From contig DAZV01000026.1 of assembly GCA_002083825.1 (NCBI GenBank), forward strand, positions 509,185 to 573,184: a stretch of 64,000 nt of DNA. Direction: 5' to 3'. The notes below the pieces were generated by a model. The model was not told where the DNA came from. It ran no database searches and saw only the letters and a list, made by a program, of their open reading frames with translations. Shown here in pieces: positions 25,844-33,144 of this stretch (positions within the stretch are counted from its first letter, which is position 1; every line of letters begins with the position of its first letter). Position numbers and translations under genes: made by a program. This stretch comes from Candidatus Sericytochromatia bacterium S15B-MN24 CBMW_12. GTDB taxonomy: Bacteria; Cyanobacteriota; Sericytochromatia; S15B-MN24; UBA4093.

Positions 25844-26149
25844 ATGTTTGACGAAAATGCGGTCCGAGAGGCCCTGAAAACGGTCATCGACCCGGAGCTC
25901 GGCCTCGACATCATCACCTTGGGAATGGTCTACGGCGTCACCGTCTCCGACGAGGGCGCGGTCGACATCCGCATGACCCTGACCACGCCGGGTTGCCCCA
26001 TGGAGCGGGTGATCATGGAGGGCATCCAGCACGCCGTGAGCAAGCTGGACGGTGTCAGCCGCATCGGGGTGGATCTCGTCTGGGAGCCCCGCTGGAGCCC
26101 CGAGAACATCGATCCCGAGGGCCAGAAGATCCTGGGGCTCGGACGATGA
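25844..26149 (+). CDS. DUF59/MIP18-family iron-sulfur assembly factor (SufT/PaaD-like)
   Basis: A protein of 101 residues with the DUF59 core VIDPELGLDIITLGMVYGV and the Cys-containing LTTPGCPMERVIMEGI, followed by a C-terminal VDLVWEPRWSPENI. Relatives help insert or mature Fe-S clusters in target proteins. Placed between two COX1-like genes and upstream of a RIC-domain gene, it suggests a repair role for Fe-S clusters damaged by NO. The stop overlaps the next start (ATGA). Confidence 0.85.
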   Translation: MFDENAVREALKTVIDPELGLDIITLGMVYGVTVSDEGAVDIRMTLTTPGCPMERVIMEGIQHAVSKLDGVSRIGVDLVWEPRWSPENIDPEGQKILGLGR

Positions 26150-26538
26150 GTTTTGAAACCATCTGGTTCATCCGCTGCGCCCTGATCTACCTCGGCACCG
26201 GAGTCCTGCTCGGCATCTCGATGGCCATCCAACCCAACTGGATGCTCTACATCAAGCCCACGCATGCCCATGTCAACCTGCTGGGATTCATGGCCATGTT
26301 CATATACGGCGTCGCCTATCATGTCATTCCCCGCTTCCGGGGCAAGGCACTCTTCAGCAACAAGTTGGCCCGCTATCACCTGATTCTGGCCAACGTCGCC
26401 CTCGTCGGAATGGCTTTTTCCTTCCCCCTGCGCTTCACCCTGGGAGCCATGGGGAACTACAGTCTCGCCCTCTTCGGGACGATTCAGGTTGTCGCCGTGG
26501 GCATGTTCATTGTCAACGCCTGGAAAACCCTCGATTGA
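26146..26538 (+). CDS. 130-residue COX1-like mini membrane protein
   Basis: About four hydrophobic helices. The second carries HAHVNLLGFMAMFIYGVAYHVIPR, which has exactly the spacing H-x-H-x4-G-x7-G-x2-Y-x3-P-R seen in CcoN at [13 protein letters not shown]. It therefore looks like a single module of the heme-copper oxidase fold made as a free protein. It overlaps the preceding DUF59 gene by 4 bases (ATGA), so coupled translation is likely. It could homo-oligomerise or pair with the 435-residue neighbour. The function is unknown. Confidence 0.75.
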   Translation: MSFETIWFIRCALIYLGTGVLLGISMAIQPNWMLYIKPTHAHVNLLGFMAMFIYGVAYHVIPRFRGKALFSNKLARYHLILANVALVGMAFSFPLRFTLGAMGNYSLALFGTIQVVAVGMFIVNAWKTLD

Positions 26539-26549
26539 AAGGAGATCCC

Positions 26550-26783
26550 ATGTCGACTCATCCCTTGGCCGCCCTCACCGTCGGTCAGATCATGCAGAAG
26601 CTTCCCGGCTCGATTGCCATTCTCAACCACTACCTGATCGACACCTGCTGTGGCGAGCATCGCAGCCTGGCCCAGGCCGCGGTCGAGGCCAACGCCTCCT
26701 TGGATGCGATGCTCACCGACCTCAACCGCCTGGAGGAAGCCCCGCCTGAAATCATGGCGTCGCGCATGGCTTCCGAGCAGTAA
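26550..26783 (+). CDS. RIC/ScdA N-terminal (DUF542) domain protein
   Basis: A protein of 77 residues carrying only the DUF542 domain: LTVGQIMQKLPGSIAILNHYLIDTCCGEHRSLAQA, with the conserved CCG. In full-length RIC/YtfE this domain precedes a di-iron hemerythrin domain and takes part in repair of Fe-S clusters after NO damage. Here the hemerythrin half is absent; a separate hemerythrin protein is encoded at 12470. ATG 26550 follows AAAGGAG. It is the last gene of the cassette and is followed by a strong terminator. Confidence 0.85.
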   Translation: MSTHPLAALTVGQIMQKLPGSIAILNHYLIDTCCGEHRSLAQAAVEANASLDAMLTDLNRLEEAPPEIMASRMASEQ

Positions 26784-26841
26784 CCAGAGTCATCAGGCTG
26801 GCGACCCTCACTCCGCGCGGGAAGTCGCCGTCGACCTAGGG

Positions 26842-26879
26842 ACAAGCCCCCCGCATCTTCCAAGATGCGGGGGGCTTGT
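26842..26879. terminator. Bidirectional Rho-independent terminator
   Basis: ACAAGCCCCCCGCATCTT pairs perfectly over 18 bases with its complement around a two-base loop, between the convergent NO-associated cassette and the porin-like gene. Confidence 0.85.
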
Positions 26880-26901
26880 CGGCTTGAACGGGGAACGAAG
26901 A

Positions 26902-27924
26902 CTAGAAGGCGAACTGGGTATGCATGGCGACGGTGTTGCTGGTGGTCGTGACCCCTGCCGCCGTCTTTCGGGTGACCTGGTCGTCGAGAGCCAAAATGAC
27001 GCCCGGCGCCGGCTTGATGGCGAAGCCGACGAGGCCCTGGATCGTTTCGGTTTGGCTGCCGGCATTGACGTCGCTGTCGATCACGTCCATGCGGGCGATC
27101 AGCTCGGGTGACGGCAACGCGGTTACGGGCAGGCCCAAGACCGTGTAGGCGGAGAGGATCTGGCCGGTGATCACCGGGCCTGCCACGGCCTGGTTCACCA
27201 TGCGCGTCCCTTCGGCGGCCACCCGGAACGTTCCGGTGCGGTAGCCGGCGAAAGCCGCATAGCGATCCATCTGGCTCAGGGTGATGGTGTCCCCACGGTA
27301 ACCCAGAGCGGCGAGCGTCAAGCCTGGAACCGGGGCCACGGTGAGGCCGGCGGTATAGGCCTTGCTGCCGTTGTTCTCGGTCGCGCGGAAGCCCGTCCCG
27401 TTGTCCACCTGAGCCATGTAGCCCACGGGGCCCACGTTGCCGAAGGCCTTCAGACCGAAGTCGAACGGGGGGATGTAGCCGGCGCTGAAGACGGGGAAAT
27501 AGTGATACCCCAGCATGCGGTAGCCCCAGTAGGCGCTCTCGAACTCGAACCACGGCGAGGTCAGCAGGCCCATCTGGAGGTTGACGTTGGGAACCAGGCC
27601 GGTCGCCTGAAAGTAGGCATTGTGAAGCAGCGCGTCGTAGGGATCCCGGCCGATCGTCGCGACCCCGCCGGTCACACCGGTGACGAAGGCCTGAGGGTAG
27701 GCATTGTAGGTGATGGCGGCGGACCAGATGTCGCTGAACTTGGCCTTGCCGGTCAGGAAGGCGCGGGTCACGTTGTAGGACGCCGCTCGACCATCCGTCG
27801 GCGCGCTGAAGTCGGTGTAAAGCAACCCGGATACCGATGACTGAGTCTGGGCCGCCGCAGGACCGGCAGTCATCAGGGCAGGGAGCATGGCCAGAGAGGC
27901 GAGCATCATCGTCGTCTTCGTCAT
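26902..27924 (-). CDS. Outer-membrane beta-barrel protein (porin-like)
   Basis: A protein of 340 residues with a signal peptide (MTKTTMMLASLAMLPALMTAGPAAAQ). A chain of alternating amphipathic strands follows, with many Tyr, Gly, Thr and short turns, and it ends HTQFAF. A C-terminal Phe is typical of BAM-inserted outer-membrane barrels. No specific family was recognised; it could be a general porin or an anion channel. It is good evidence for a diderm envelope. An AGGAGA site precedes the ATG. Confidence 0.75.
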   Translation of the reverse strand: MTKTTMMLASLAMLPALMTAGPAAAQTQSSVSGLLYTDFSAPTDGRAASYNVTRAFLTGKAKFSDIWSAAITYNAYPQAFVTGVTGGVATIGRDPYDALLHNAYFQATGLVPNVNLQMGLLTSPWFEFESAYWGYRMLGYHYFPVFSAGYIPPFDFGLKAFGNVGPVGYMAQVDNGTGFRATENNGSKAYTAGLTVAPVPGLTLAALGYRGDTITLSQMDRYAAFAGYRTGTFRVAAEGTRMVNQAVAGPVITGQILSAYTVLGLPVTALPSPELIARMDVIDSDVNAGSQTETIQGLVGFAIKPAPGVILALDDQVTRKTAAGVTTTSNTVAMHTQFAF

Positions 27925-28061
27925 ACATTCTCCTATGAAGTGAAGGGTTGGGCTCTAGGGCTTGTGAGCGCGACGGGGCCTGCGGATGCGCATGCGTTTT
28001 GGGCTCAATGGTTCACTATATGCCCGATTGAGCCAGGCTTTAATCGGTAGGATTTACGGAA

Positions 28062-29165
28062 CTAGTGCAACGAGGGGCTCGTCGCCGCGTTCGCGGCGAT
28101 GGGAAGCATCACCCAGAAGGTGGTGCCGCATGCTAACTCGCTGGTTACCCCGATCTTTCCACCGTGTTCTTCAACGGCGAACTTGCAGAAGGCCAGCCCC
28201 AGGCCGAAGCCATGTTCGGGACGTTCCTTGCGTCGGCGGATGTGGAAGTACTTGTCGAAGATCCGGTTCAGCTCGTCGGCGGGGATGCCGGGGCCGGTGT
28301 CGGCCACCTCGAACCTGACCATGTTCTCATGGAGGCAGGCGCGGAGCGTGACTTCGCCGGTTGCGGTGAACTTCAGGGCATTGCTGACGAGGTTGGCGAG
28401 GACGCGCTTGAGGATACGGCGATCGCCCAGAAGCATGGGCAAGTCCTCGGACGAGTCGGTAACCAGCGAAAGTCCCTTGTCCTGGGCCACCAGGGAGTAC
28501 TCGGCGACGATCGCCTCCACCAGGTCCCGGGGCGGCAGGGGTTCTGGCATGACGGCCATTCCGGACTCGACCCGGTGGAACTCCACGAGCTCTTCGACCA
28601 TCCTCGACAGGGCCAGAATTTGGTCGCGCGCCATGCCGACGAGCTGATTGGCATCCTGTTCGGGCAGTTTCTGGTTCAGAACCAGGTTGAGGGCGATGCC
28701 GATTCCTTCGAGGGGACTGCGCAAGTCATGGACCAGCATGGAGGCCAGGTCCTTGCGGAGTTGCTGAAGCTCGCGTTCGGCCTTTCGGGTTCGGATCACC
28801 GAGCGGATCCGGACCAAGAGCTCCTCGGTGTTGATAGGCTTGGTGAGGTACTCGTCGGCTCCCAGGCTCAGCCCGCGCTCGACGCTCAGGGGTTGCAAGT
28901 AGGTGGCGGTGAGGATGATGACCGGAATGCCCCGGGTTCGGCTGTCGGCCTTGAGGGCTTCGAGCATGGTGAAGCCGTCCATGATGGGCATCTCGAGGTC
29001 GAGAAGGATCAGGTCCGGGCGCTCGGTCTGGGCGGTTTCCAGTCCGTTCAGTCCGTTGGTCGCCGTCAGGCAGCCGATTCCACGGGCCTCGAGGACCATC
29101 TTCAAAAGCACCAGGTTGTCGTCATGATCGTCGACCACCAGCACTCGGAGTTCAGGAGTGGACAC
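28062..29165 (-). CDS. Response-regulator/histidine-kinase hybrid
   Basis: A protein of 367 residues. The N-terminal receiver (VVDDHDDN, phospho-Asp in ILLDLEMPIMDG, Lys in YLTKPIN) is joined to a HisKA domain with phosphoacceptor MLVHDLRSPLEG and an ATPase domain (LVSNALKFTATGE, VADTGPGIP, HGFGLGLAFCKFAVEEHGG). No membrane segment is present. The start overlaps the stop of the preceding receiver gene by 14 bases, so it is the third gene of a phosphorelay operon with the genes at 29520 and 29152. Confidence 0.9.
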   Translation of the reverse strand: MSTPELRVLVVDDHDDNLVLLKMVLEARGIGCLTATNGLNGLETAQTERPDLILLDLEMPIMDGFTMLEALKADSRTRGIPVIILTATYLQPLSVERGLSLGADEYLTKPINTEELLVRIRSVIRTRKAERELQQLRKDLASMLVHDLRSPLEGIGIALNLVLNQKLPEQDANQLVGMARDQILALSRMVEELVEFHRVESGMAVMPEPLPPRDLVEAIVAEYSLVAQDKGLSLVTDSSEDLPMLLGDRRILKRVLANLVSNALKFTATGEVTLRACLHENMVRFEVADTGPGIPADELNRIFDKYFHIRRRKERPEHGFGLGLAFCKFAVEEHGGKIGVTSELACGTTFWVMLPIAANAATSPSLH

Positions 29166-29520
29166 GGCTCATGGCCTCCGAAATCTGAGCGAGAAAGGTC
29201 GCGACCTCGATGGGCTTGGTGATGTAGCCGTCGAAGCCGGCAGCGAGCGCGCGCTCGGCGTCCCCCGCCATGGCATGGGCCGTCAGGGCGATGACGGGAA
29301 TCGCTCTGGTCGCCTGGATCATGCGGGCTGCGACCCAGCCGTCGATGTCGCCGGGCAGGGAAAGGTCCATCAGGACCACGTCGAAGTCATGGCGCCGGGC
29401 CTCGGCGATCGCCTCTTCGCCCGTGGACGCCTCGACCACGTCCCATCCCCCGAAGCGCAGCAGGTCACCTGCGAGCTTCCGGTTATCCTCGACGTCTTCG
29501 ACCAGCAGAACCCGGGGCAT
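29152..29520 (-). CDS. Single-domain response regulator (receiver only)
   Basis: A CheY-like receiver of 122 residues: VLLVEDVEDN, phospho-Asp in VVLMDLSLPGDIDG, Thr in ALTAHA and Lys in YITKPIE. With no output domain it most likely shuttles phosphate between the kinases encoded on both sides. It overlaps the GAF-kinase gene by 1 base and the hybrid kinase gene by 14 bases. Confidence 0.9.
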   Translation of the reverse strand: MPRVLLVEDVEDNRKLAGDLLRFGGWDVVEASTGEEAIAEARRHDFDVVLMDLSLPGDIDGWVAARMIQATRAIPVIALTAHAMAGDAERALAAGFDGYITKPIEVATFLAQISEAMSRVHS

Positions 29521-30878
29521 CAATCGAACTCCGGCGCGCGCGATTCCAGCGGCAGCACGACCGTGAACACCGAGCCTTCGCCCGGCGTGCTCTCGGCCGA
29601 AAGTTGCCCGCCGAGGAGCCGCGCCATGCGCAGGCAAATCGGCAAACCGAGTCCGGTCCCTCCCACCTTGCGGGTGGTGGACGAGTCCACCTGGTAGAAC
29701 TCCTCGAAGATCCGGGTCAGATCCTCCGGAGCGATCCCGATTCCCGTGTCGCTGATGGAGATCTCCCAGCGATCCGCCACCCGTCGCGAGACCAGGCGAA
29801 CCTCGCCGCGATCCGTGAAGTTCATGGCGTTGGTGAGGAGGTTCAGGATGATCTGGCGAATCTTGGTGGGATCGCTCTTGACCATGGGGGGGCTGCCCTC
29901 CAGGTCGTGAATCAGCACATGGCCTTTCTTGCGGGCCAGCGGCTCGACGGCGAATAAGACCTGCATCAGGATGTCGCGTGGCACGCAAGCCTCGACGCGA
30001 ACGGGCATCTTCGACGCCTCGATCCGGGAGATGTCCAGGACATCGTTGATGAGCGCCAGCAGATGCTTTCCGTTTCGTAAGACGCGCTCTAGACCGTCTT
30101 GCTGCTGATCGTTGAGGGGGCCGTAAAACTGGTTGAGCAGCATGTCGGAGAAGCCGATGATCGAGTTTAGCGGGGTGCGCAGCTCGTGGCTCATCTTGGC
30201 GAGGAACTCGCTCTTGAGGCGATTGGCGTTCTGAAGTTCCAGGTTCTTCCGTTCCAGCTCCGCCGTGCGGGCTGCCACCTGGGCTTCCAGGTTGGACTTG
30301 GAGTCCATGAGTTCCCGGTAGAGACGGGCGTTCTCCACGGCGATTCCCCCCTGGCGTGCCAAGGAAAGGAAGATCTTCTCGTCCTCGTCGGTGAAATCCG
30401 AGCCGTCTCCCTTGTCGCTGGCCATCAGGAGCCCGATGGAGCGGCCGCTGCGATCCAACAACGGAACGCCGATGAGCTTCGAGATGGCGACGTGAGGGGT
30501 CGGAATCTTGGCCCGCCTCGGATACGCGGGGTAATCCGAGAGGCGGACGGGCACCCCGCCGAAGTAGATATCGGAGATCAGGCCGTGACCCAGCGGGATC
30601 ATGAAGTGGCCGTTGCCGGGATGGCGGTGATCGGAAGGATCTTGATACGAGAAGGCGGCGGATTTCAGGCTGGTGAGATCGTCGCTGACGTGATAAATGA
30701 TGGCAGCGTTGGCGTTGACCAGGGTACGGGCCGCATCGACGATCACCTGGAAGACCTTCTCGAGATCCGATTCCGCGGTGATCGCCATCGCGATGGCGTT
30801 CAGGGACTCGGTGTGGAGCTGGTATCGCTTTTCCGAGGCGTCGGGCATCTGGATCTGGTTATCGCGCATGTGCGCCAT
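29520..30878 (-). CDS. GAF-domain sensor histidine kinase
   Basis: A protein of 452 residues. It has an N-terminal GAF domain (about 25-195; DLEKVFQVIVDAARTLV ... GIAVENARLY), a coiled-coil linker, HisKA with MSHELRTPLNSIIGFSDML, and an ATPase domain with LLTNAMNFTDRGE, ISDTGIGIAPED and GGTGLGLPICLRMARLLGG. It is cytosolic. It is first in a three-gene operon with two receiver proteins. The signal is unknown. GAF domains of such kinases can bind heme, NO or cyclic nucleotides, but no ligand residues can be assigned here. Confidence 0.9.
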   Translation of the reverse strand: MAHMRDNQIQMPDASEKRYQLHTESLNAIAMAITAESDLEKVFQVIVDAARTLVNANAAIIYHVSDDLTSLKSAAFSYQDPSDHRHPGNGHFMIPLGHGLISDIYFGGVPVRLSDYPAYPRRAKIPTPHVAISKLIGVPLLDRSGRSIGLLMASDKGDGSDFTDEDEKIFLSLARQGGIAVENARLYRELMDSKSNLEAQVAARTAELERKNLELQNANRLKSEFLAKMSHELRTPLNSIIGFSDMLLNQFYGPLNDQQQDGLERVLRNGKHLLALINDVLDISRIEASKMPVRVEACVPRDILMQVLFAVEPLARKKGHVLIHDLEGSPPMVKSDPTKIRQIILNLLTNAMNFTDRGEVRLVSRRVADRWEISISDTGIGIAPEDLTRIFEEFYQVDSSTTRKVGGTGLGLPICLRMARLLGGQLSAESTPGEGSVFTVVLPLESRAPEFD

Positions 30879-30976
30879 TATAGCCTCGCACCGCCGGGAT
30901 GCATGAGGGATGAAGGCTCGAACCCCTCAACGAATTCTTAAGTTACCGCGGGATTTCCGTGCCTTTGACCTGATTC

Positions 30977-31816
30977 CTACGGGTCCTGCGGCGCCAAGCG
31001 GCATGCCCAGTTGAGTAGGGCCTCATGGACCTCGGCATGCAGCATCACGTCGAGGTGGCCCGCGGTCTTGACGATCTCGAAGCTGACCGTGGCGCCGCGT
31101 TCGCGCAGCGCCGAGACCCAGCGCTGCGTCTCGGCGCTGCGCGCCACGGCGTCTCGCGCGCCCTGGACCAGCAAAACCGGGCAGCTGGGAGTGACGCCTT
31201 CCCAGGGGCGATTGAGCAGGGCTTCGACGGCGTCGAGGTAGTTCGGTCGATCGGAGCGCAGCGGGAACTCGTCGCGGCGGAAGGAGCCGAAGGCTGGAAA
31301 GACTTCGTGCCATCGTTTCACGTGGGGACGGTAGCTTCGCATCGCGGGTGACAGCAGGTTGGGGAGTTCGCCGAGCGTGGTCCTGAGCCCCCGGTGAATC
31401 CGGGTGGGCATGCCGACTCCGATGACTCCCGCCGGCATCGGCAGCAGTCCGCCGTGAGGCTCGCAAACCGCACGGAGTGCGAGAGCGCCGCCCAGGCTAT
31501 TGCCGAGAAGGAACCAGGGGATGTTCCGGGTCGTCATGTGGGAGAGGGCCTGGACGACGGCCTCGGTGAAGTCCTCGACGGCGCGATCGACCTCCAGGAT
31601 GGACGTGTTTCCGCGGCCATGGCCCGGCAAGTCGAGCGAAAGGACTTGAAACCCGCGCGCGAGGGCGGCGTCGAAGAACGGCGCGAACGAATACAGCCGG
31701 TCGTTGCCGGCCCCGTGGGCGACGACCAAGGTGCCACGAGGGGCTTGCTCGGGCATAAGCAATAGGGCCTTGCCGGATCCCGTCCGCAGGCTCAACGAGA
31801 TGTCCATAGTCGTCAT
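30977..31816 (-). CDS. Alpha/beta-hydrolase
   Basis: A protein of 279 residues with the hydrolase fold: oxyanion region VVAHGAGNDRLY, LDLPGHGRGN, the nucleophile elbow GNSLGGALAL (Ser), a strand with VLLVQGARDAV (Asp) and a late His in KTAGHLDVML. The triad is complete. The substrate is unknown; the short cap region near PTRIHRGLRTTLG suggests an esterase or lipase-like role. No ribosome-binding site is obvious before the ATG at 31816 or the in-frame ATG at 31807. It stands alone between a kinase operon and the cytochrome gene. Confidence 0.8.
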   Translation of the reverse strand: MTTMDISLSLRTGSGKALLLMPEQAPRGTLVVAHGAGNDRLYSFAPFFDAALARGFQVLSLDLPGHGRGNTSILEVDRAVEDFTEAVVQALSHMTTRNIPWFLLGNSLGGALALRAVCEPHGGLLPMPAGVIGVGMPTRIHRGLRTTLGELPNLLSPAMRSYRPHVKRWHEVFPAFGSFRRDEFPLRSDRPNYLDAVEALLNRPWEGVTPSCPVLLVQGARDAVARSAETQRWVSALRERGATVSFEIVKTAGHLDVMLHAEVHEALLNWACRLAPQDP

Positions 31817-31843
31817 GGTAGGACGAATGGGCTCAAGACTCTA

Positions 31844-31864
31844 CCGTAGTTTACCCGGATGCCT
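31844..31864 (+). promoter_or_regulatory. Copy of recurrent motif upstream of the cytochrome c gene
   Basis: The copy begins CCGTAGTTTACCCGGATGCC and points to the gene 78 bases downstream. It combines the GTAGTTTACCC half of the 16983 copy with the CGGATG half of the nirS copy. Confidence 0.5.
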
Positions 31865-31941
31865 ATTTGGCGGGCCTCCCGCTAGATTGGCGGTAGAGGA
31901 TCCTCTTAGGAATAGCTAGCTATCAGCAAAAGGAGTTTGCG

Positions 31942-32277
31942 ATGATCAGAACCCTCTTGGCCCTTGCTCTGGGTGGCGCCGTTTTCGGCGCGTTCGTGGC
32001 CCCGGCCTCGGCGAACCCCGGCAAGGCCCTCATCACCTGCGTCGGCTGCCACGACATCACCGATGCCAAGAAGCAAGTCGTCGGTCCTCCGCTCTTCGGC
32101 CTCTACGAAACGAAGCCGACCAGCAAGGGCATCAGCTTTGCCAAGTGGGACAAGACGAGCCTGGACACCTGGCTCAAGGACCCGGCCGCTGTGAAGCCCG
32201 GAACCGCCATGGCCTTCAAGGTCAAGAACGACAAGAAGCGCGCGGCGATCATCGAGGCCCTGGCCGAGCTCAAGTAA
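31942..32277 (+). CDS. Small periplasmic cytochrome c
   Basis: A protein of 111 residues with a signal peptide (residues 1-24, cut after PASA) and one c-type heme site C33-V-G-C36-H37. A candidate axial Met lies in GTAMAFKV. This is a class I cytochrome c of about 9 kDa when mature. It is a likely electron carrier to NirS, NorCB, NirK or the cbb3 oxidase, whose genes surround it. AAAAGGAG precedes the ATG, and a strong terminator follows. A copy of the recurrent motif suggests co-regulation with nirS. Confidence 0.9.
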   Translation: MIRTLLALALGGAVFGAFVAPASANPGKALITCVGCHDITDAKKQVVGPPLFGLYETKPTSKGISFAKWDKTSLDTWLKDPAAVKPGTAMAFKVKNDKKRAAIIEALAELK

Positions 32278-32289
32278 GTATCTCGTTTT

Positions 32290-32331
32290 GCAGAAGGCAT
32301 GCGGGAGCAATCCCGCATGCCTTCTGCTTTT
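32290..32331 (+). terminator. Rho-independent terminator after cytochrome c
   Basis: GCAGAAGGCATGCGGGA pairs with its complement (17 bases) around a GCAA tetraloop and is followed by a run of T. Confidence 0.9.
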
Positions 32332-32379
32332 TGAGCGCTTCATCACCCTCGAATCTAAGCTTCCTCATAGTCTTAACTG

Positions 32380-32411
32380 TTTACTCGTAGTAAGATCCTG
32401 ACTATTACTCG
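32380..32411 (+). promoter_or_regulatory. Possible norC promoter with a 5-3-5 palindrome
   Basis: TTTACT and TATTAC are separated by 17 bases, a plausible sigma-70 pair. TTACT-CGT-AGTAA (32381-32393) is an exact short palindrome overlapping the -35, and TTACTCG repeats at 32405. It may be the site at which norCBQD is regulated. Confidence 0.35.
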
Positions 32412-32441
32412 AATGCGCCCCCCCCAACAAGGAGCAGATTA

Positions 32442-33134
32442 ATGCTGTCCAAATCCCAAGCGCGCGCGTTCTTTGTCGGCGGAACCTTCCTGTTCTCGGC
32501 CATCTTCCTGTGGCTGACCGTCGACACCTTGCGCCAGATCCCCAAGCAGACCAAATCCGAAATCATGACGGCCGACGTCATTCGCGGTAAGCACTTGTTC
32601 GACAAGAACAACTGCATGGGATGCCACACCATCATGGGTGAAGGAGGCTACTACGCTCCTGAACTCACCAAGGTCTATGACCGCCGCGGTCCCGAATGGA
32701 TGAAACTCTTCCTCAAGGATCCGCAGGCCATGTATCCCGGCGAGCGGAAAATGACCCAGTACAACTTCAAGGACGAGGAGATGGACGATCTGATCGCCTT
32801 CTTCAAGTGGGTTGGCCAGATGGACCTCAACGGCTTCCCCGCCAAACCCGACCTTGCTCCTCCGGCCGCTGCCGCCCCCATTTCAGCTGCCTCCCAGGCC
32901 GCGGCCAAGCCCGCGATGTTCTCGGGCGTCTGCATGAGCTGCCACCAGGTCGCAGGACAGGGTGGTACCGTCGGCCCCGCCCTCGATGGCGTGGGATCCC
33001 GCATGACCGAAATCGAGATCGCCACCTTCATCGGCGACCCTCAAAAGGTGAGGCCCGGCACCGCCATGCCCAACCTCGGCCTGAGCGAACCCGTGAAGAC
33101 CGAGCTGGCCAGTTACCTGGCCGGTCTGCGCTAG
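32442..33134 (+). CDS. norC: NorC with a C-terminal extra cytochrome c domain (diheme NorC)
   Basis: A protein of 230 residues. It has an N-terminal membrane anchor (about 8-27), then the NorC heme domain with C58-M-G-C61-H62 and GEGGYYAPELTKVYDRRG. A Pro/Ala linker (about 133-157) leads to a second c-type domain with C164-M-S-C167-H168 and candidate Met in PGTAMPNLG. Standard NorC is about 150 residues with one heme, so this is a fusion that adds a second electron-transfer domain. It passes electrons to NorB, encoded 10 bases downstream. Confidence 0.92.
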   Translation: MLSKSQARAFFVGGTFLFSAIFLWLTVDTLRQIPKQTKSEIMTADVIRGKHLFDKNNCMGCHTIMGEGGYYAPELTKVYDRRGPEWMKLFLKDPQAMYPGERKMTQYNFKDEEMDDLIAFFKWVGQMDLNGFPAKPDLAPPAAAAPISAASQAAAKPAMFSGVCMSCHQVAGQGGTVGPALDGVGSRMTEIEIATFIGDPQKVRPGTAMPNLGLSEPVKTELASYLAGLR

Positions 33135-33144
33135 GAGTGACCGC

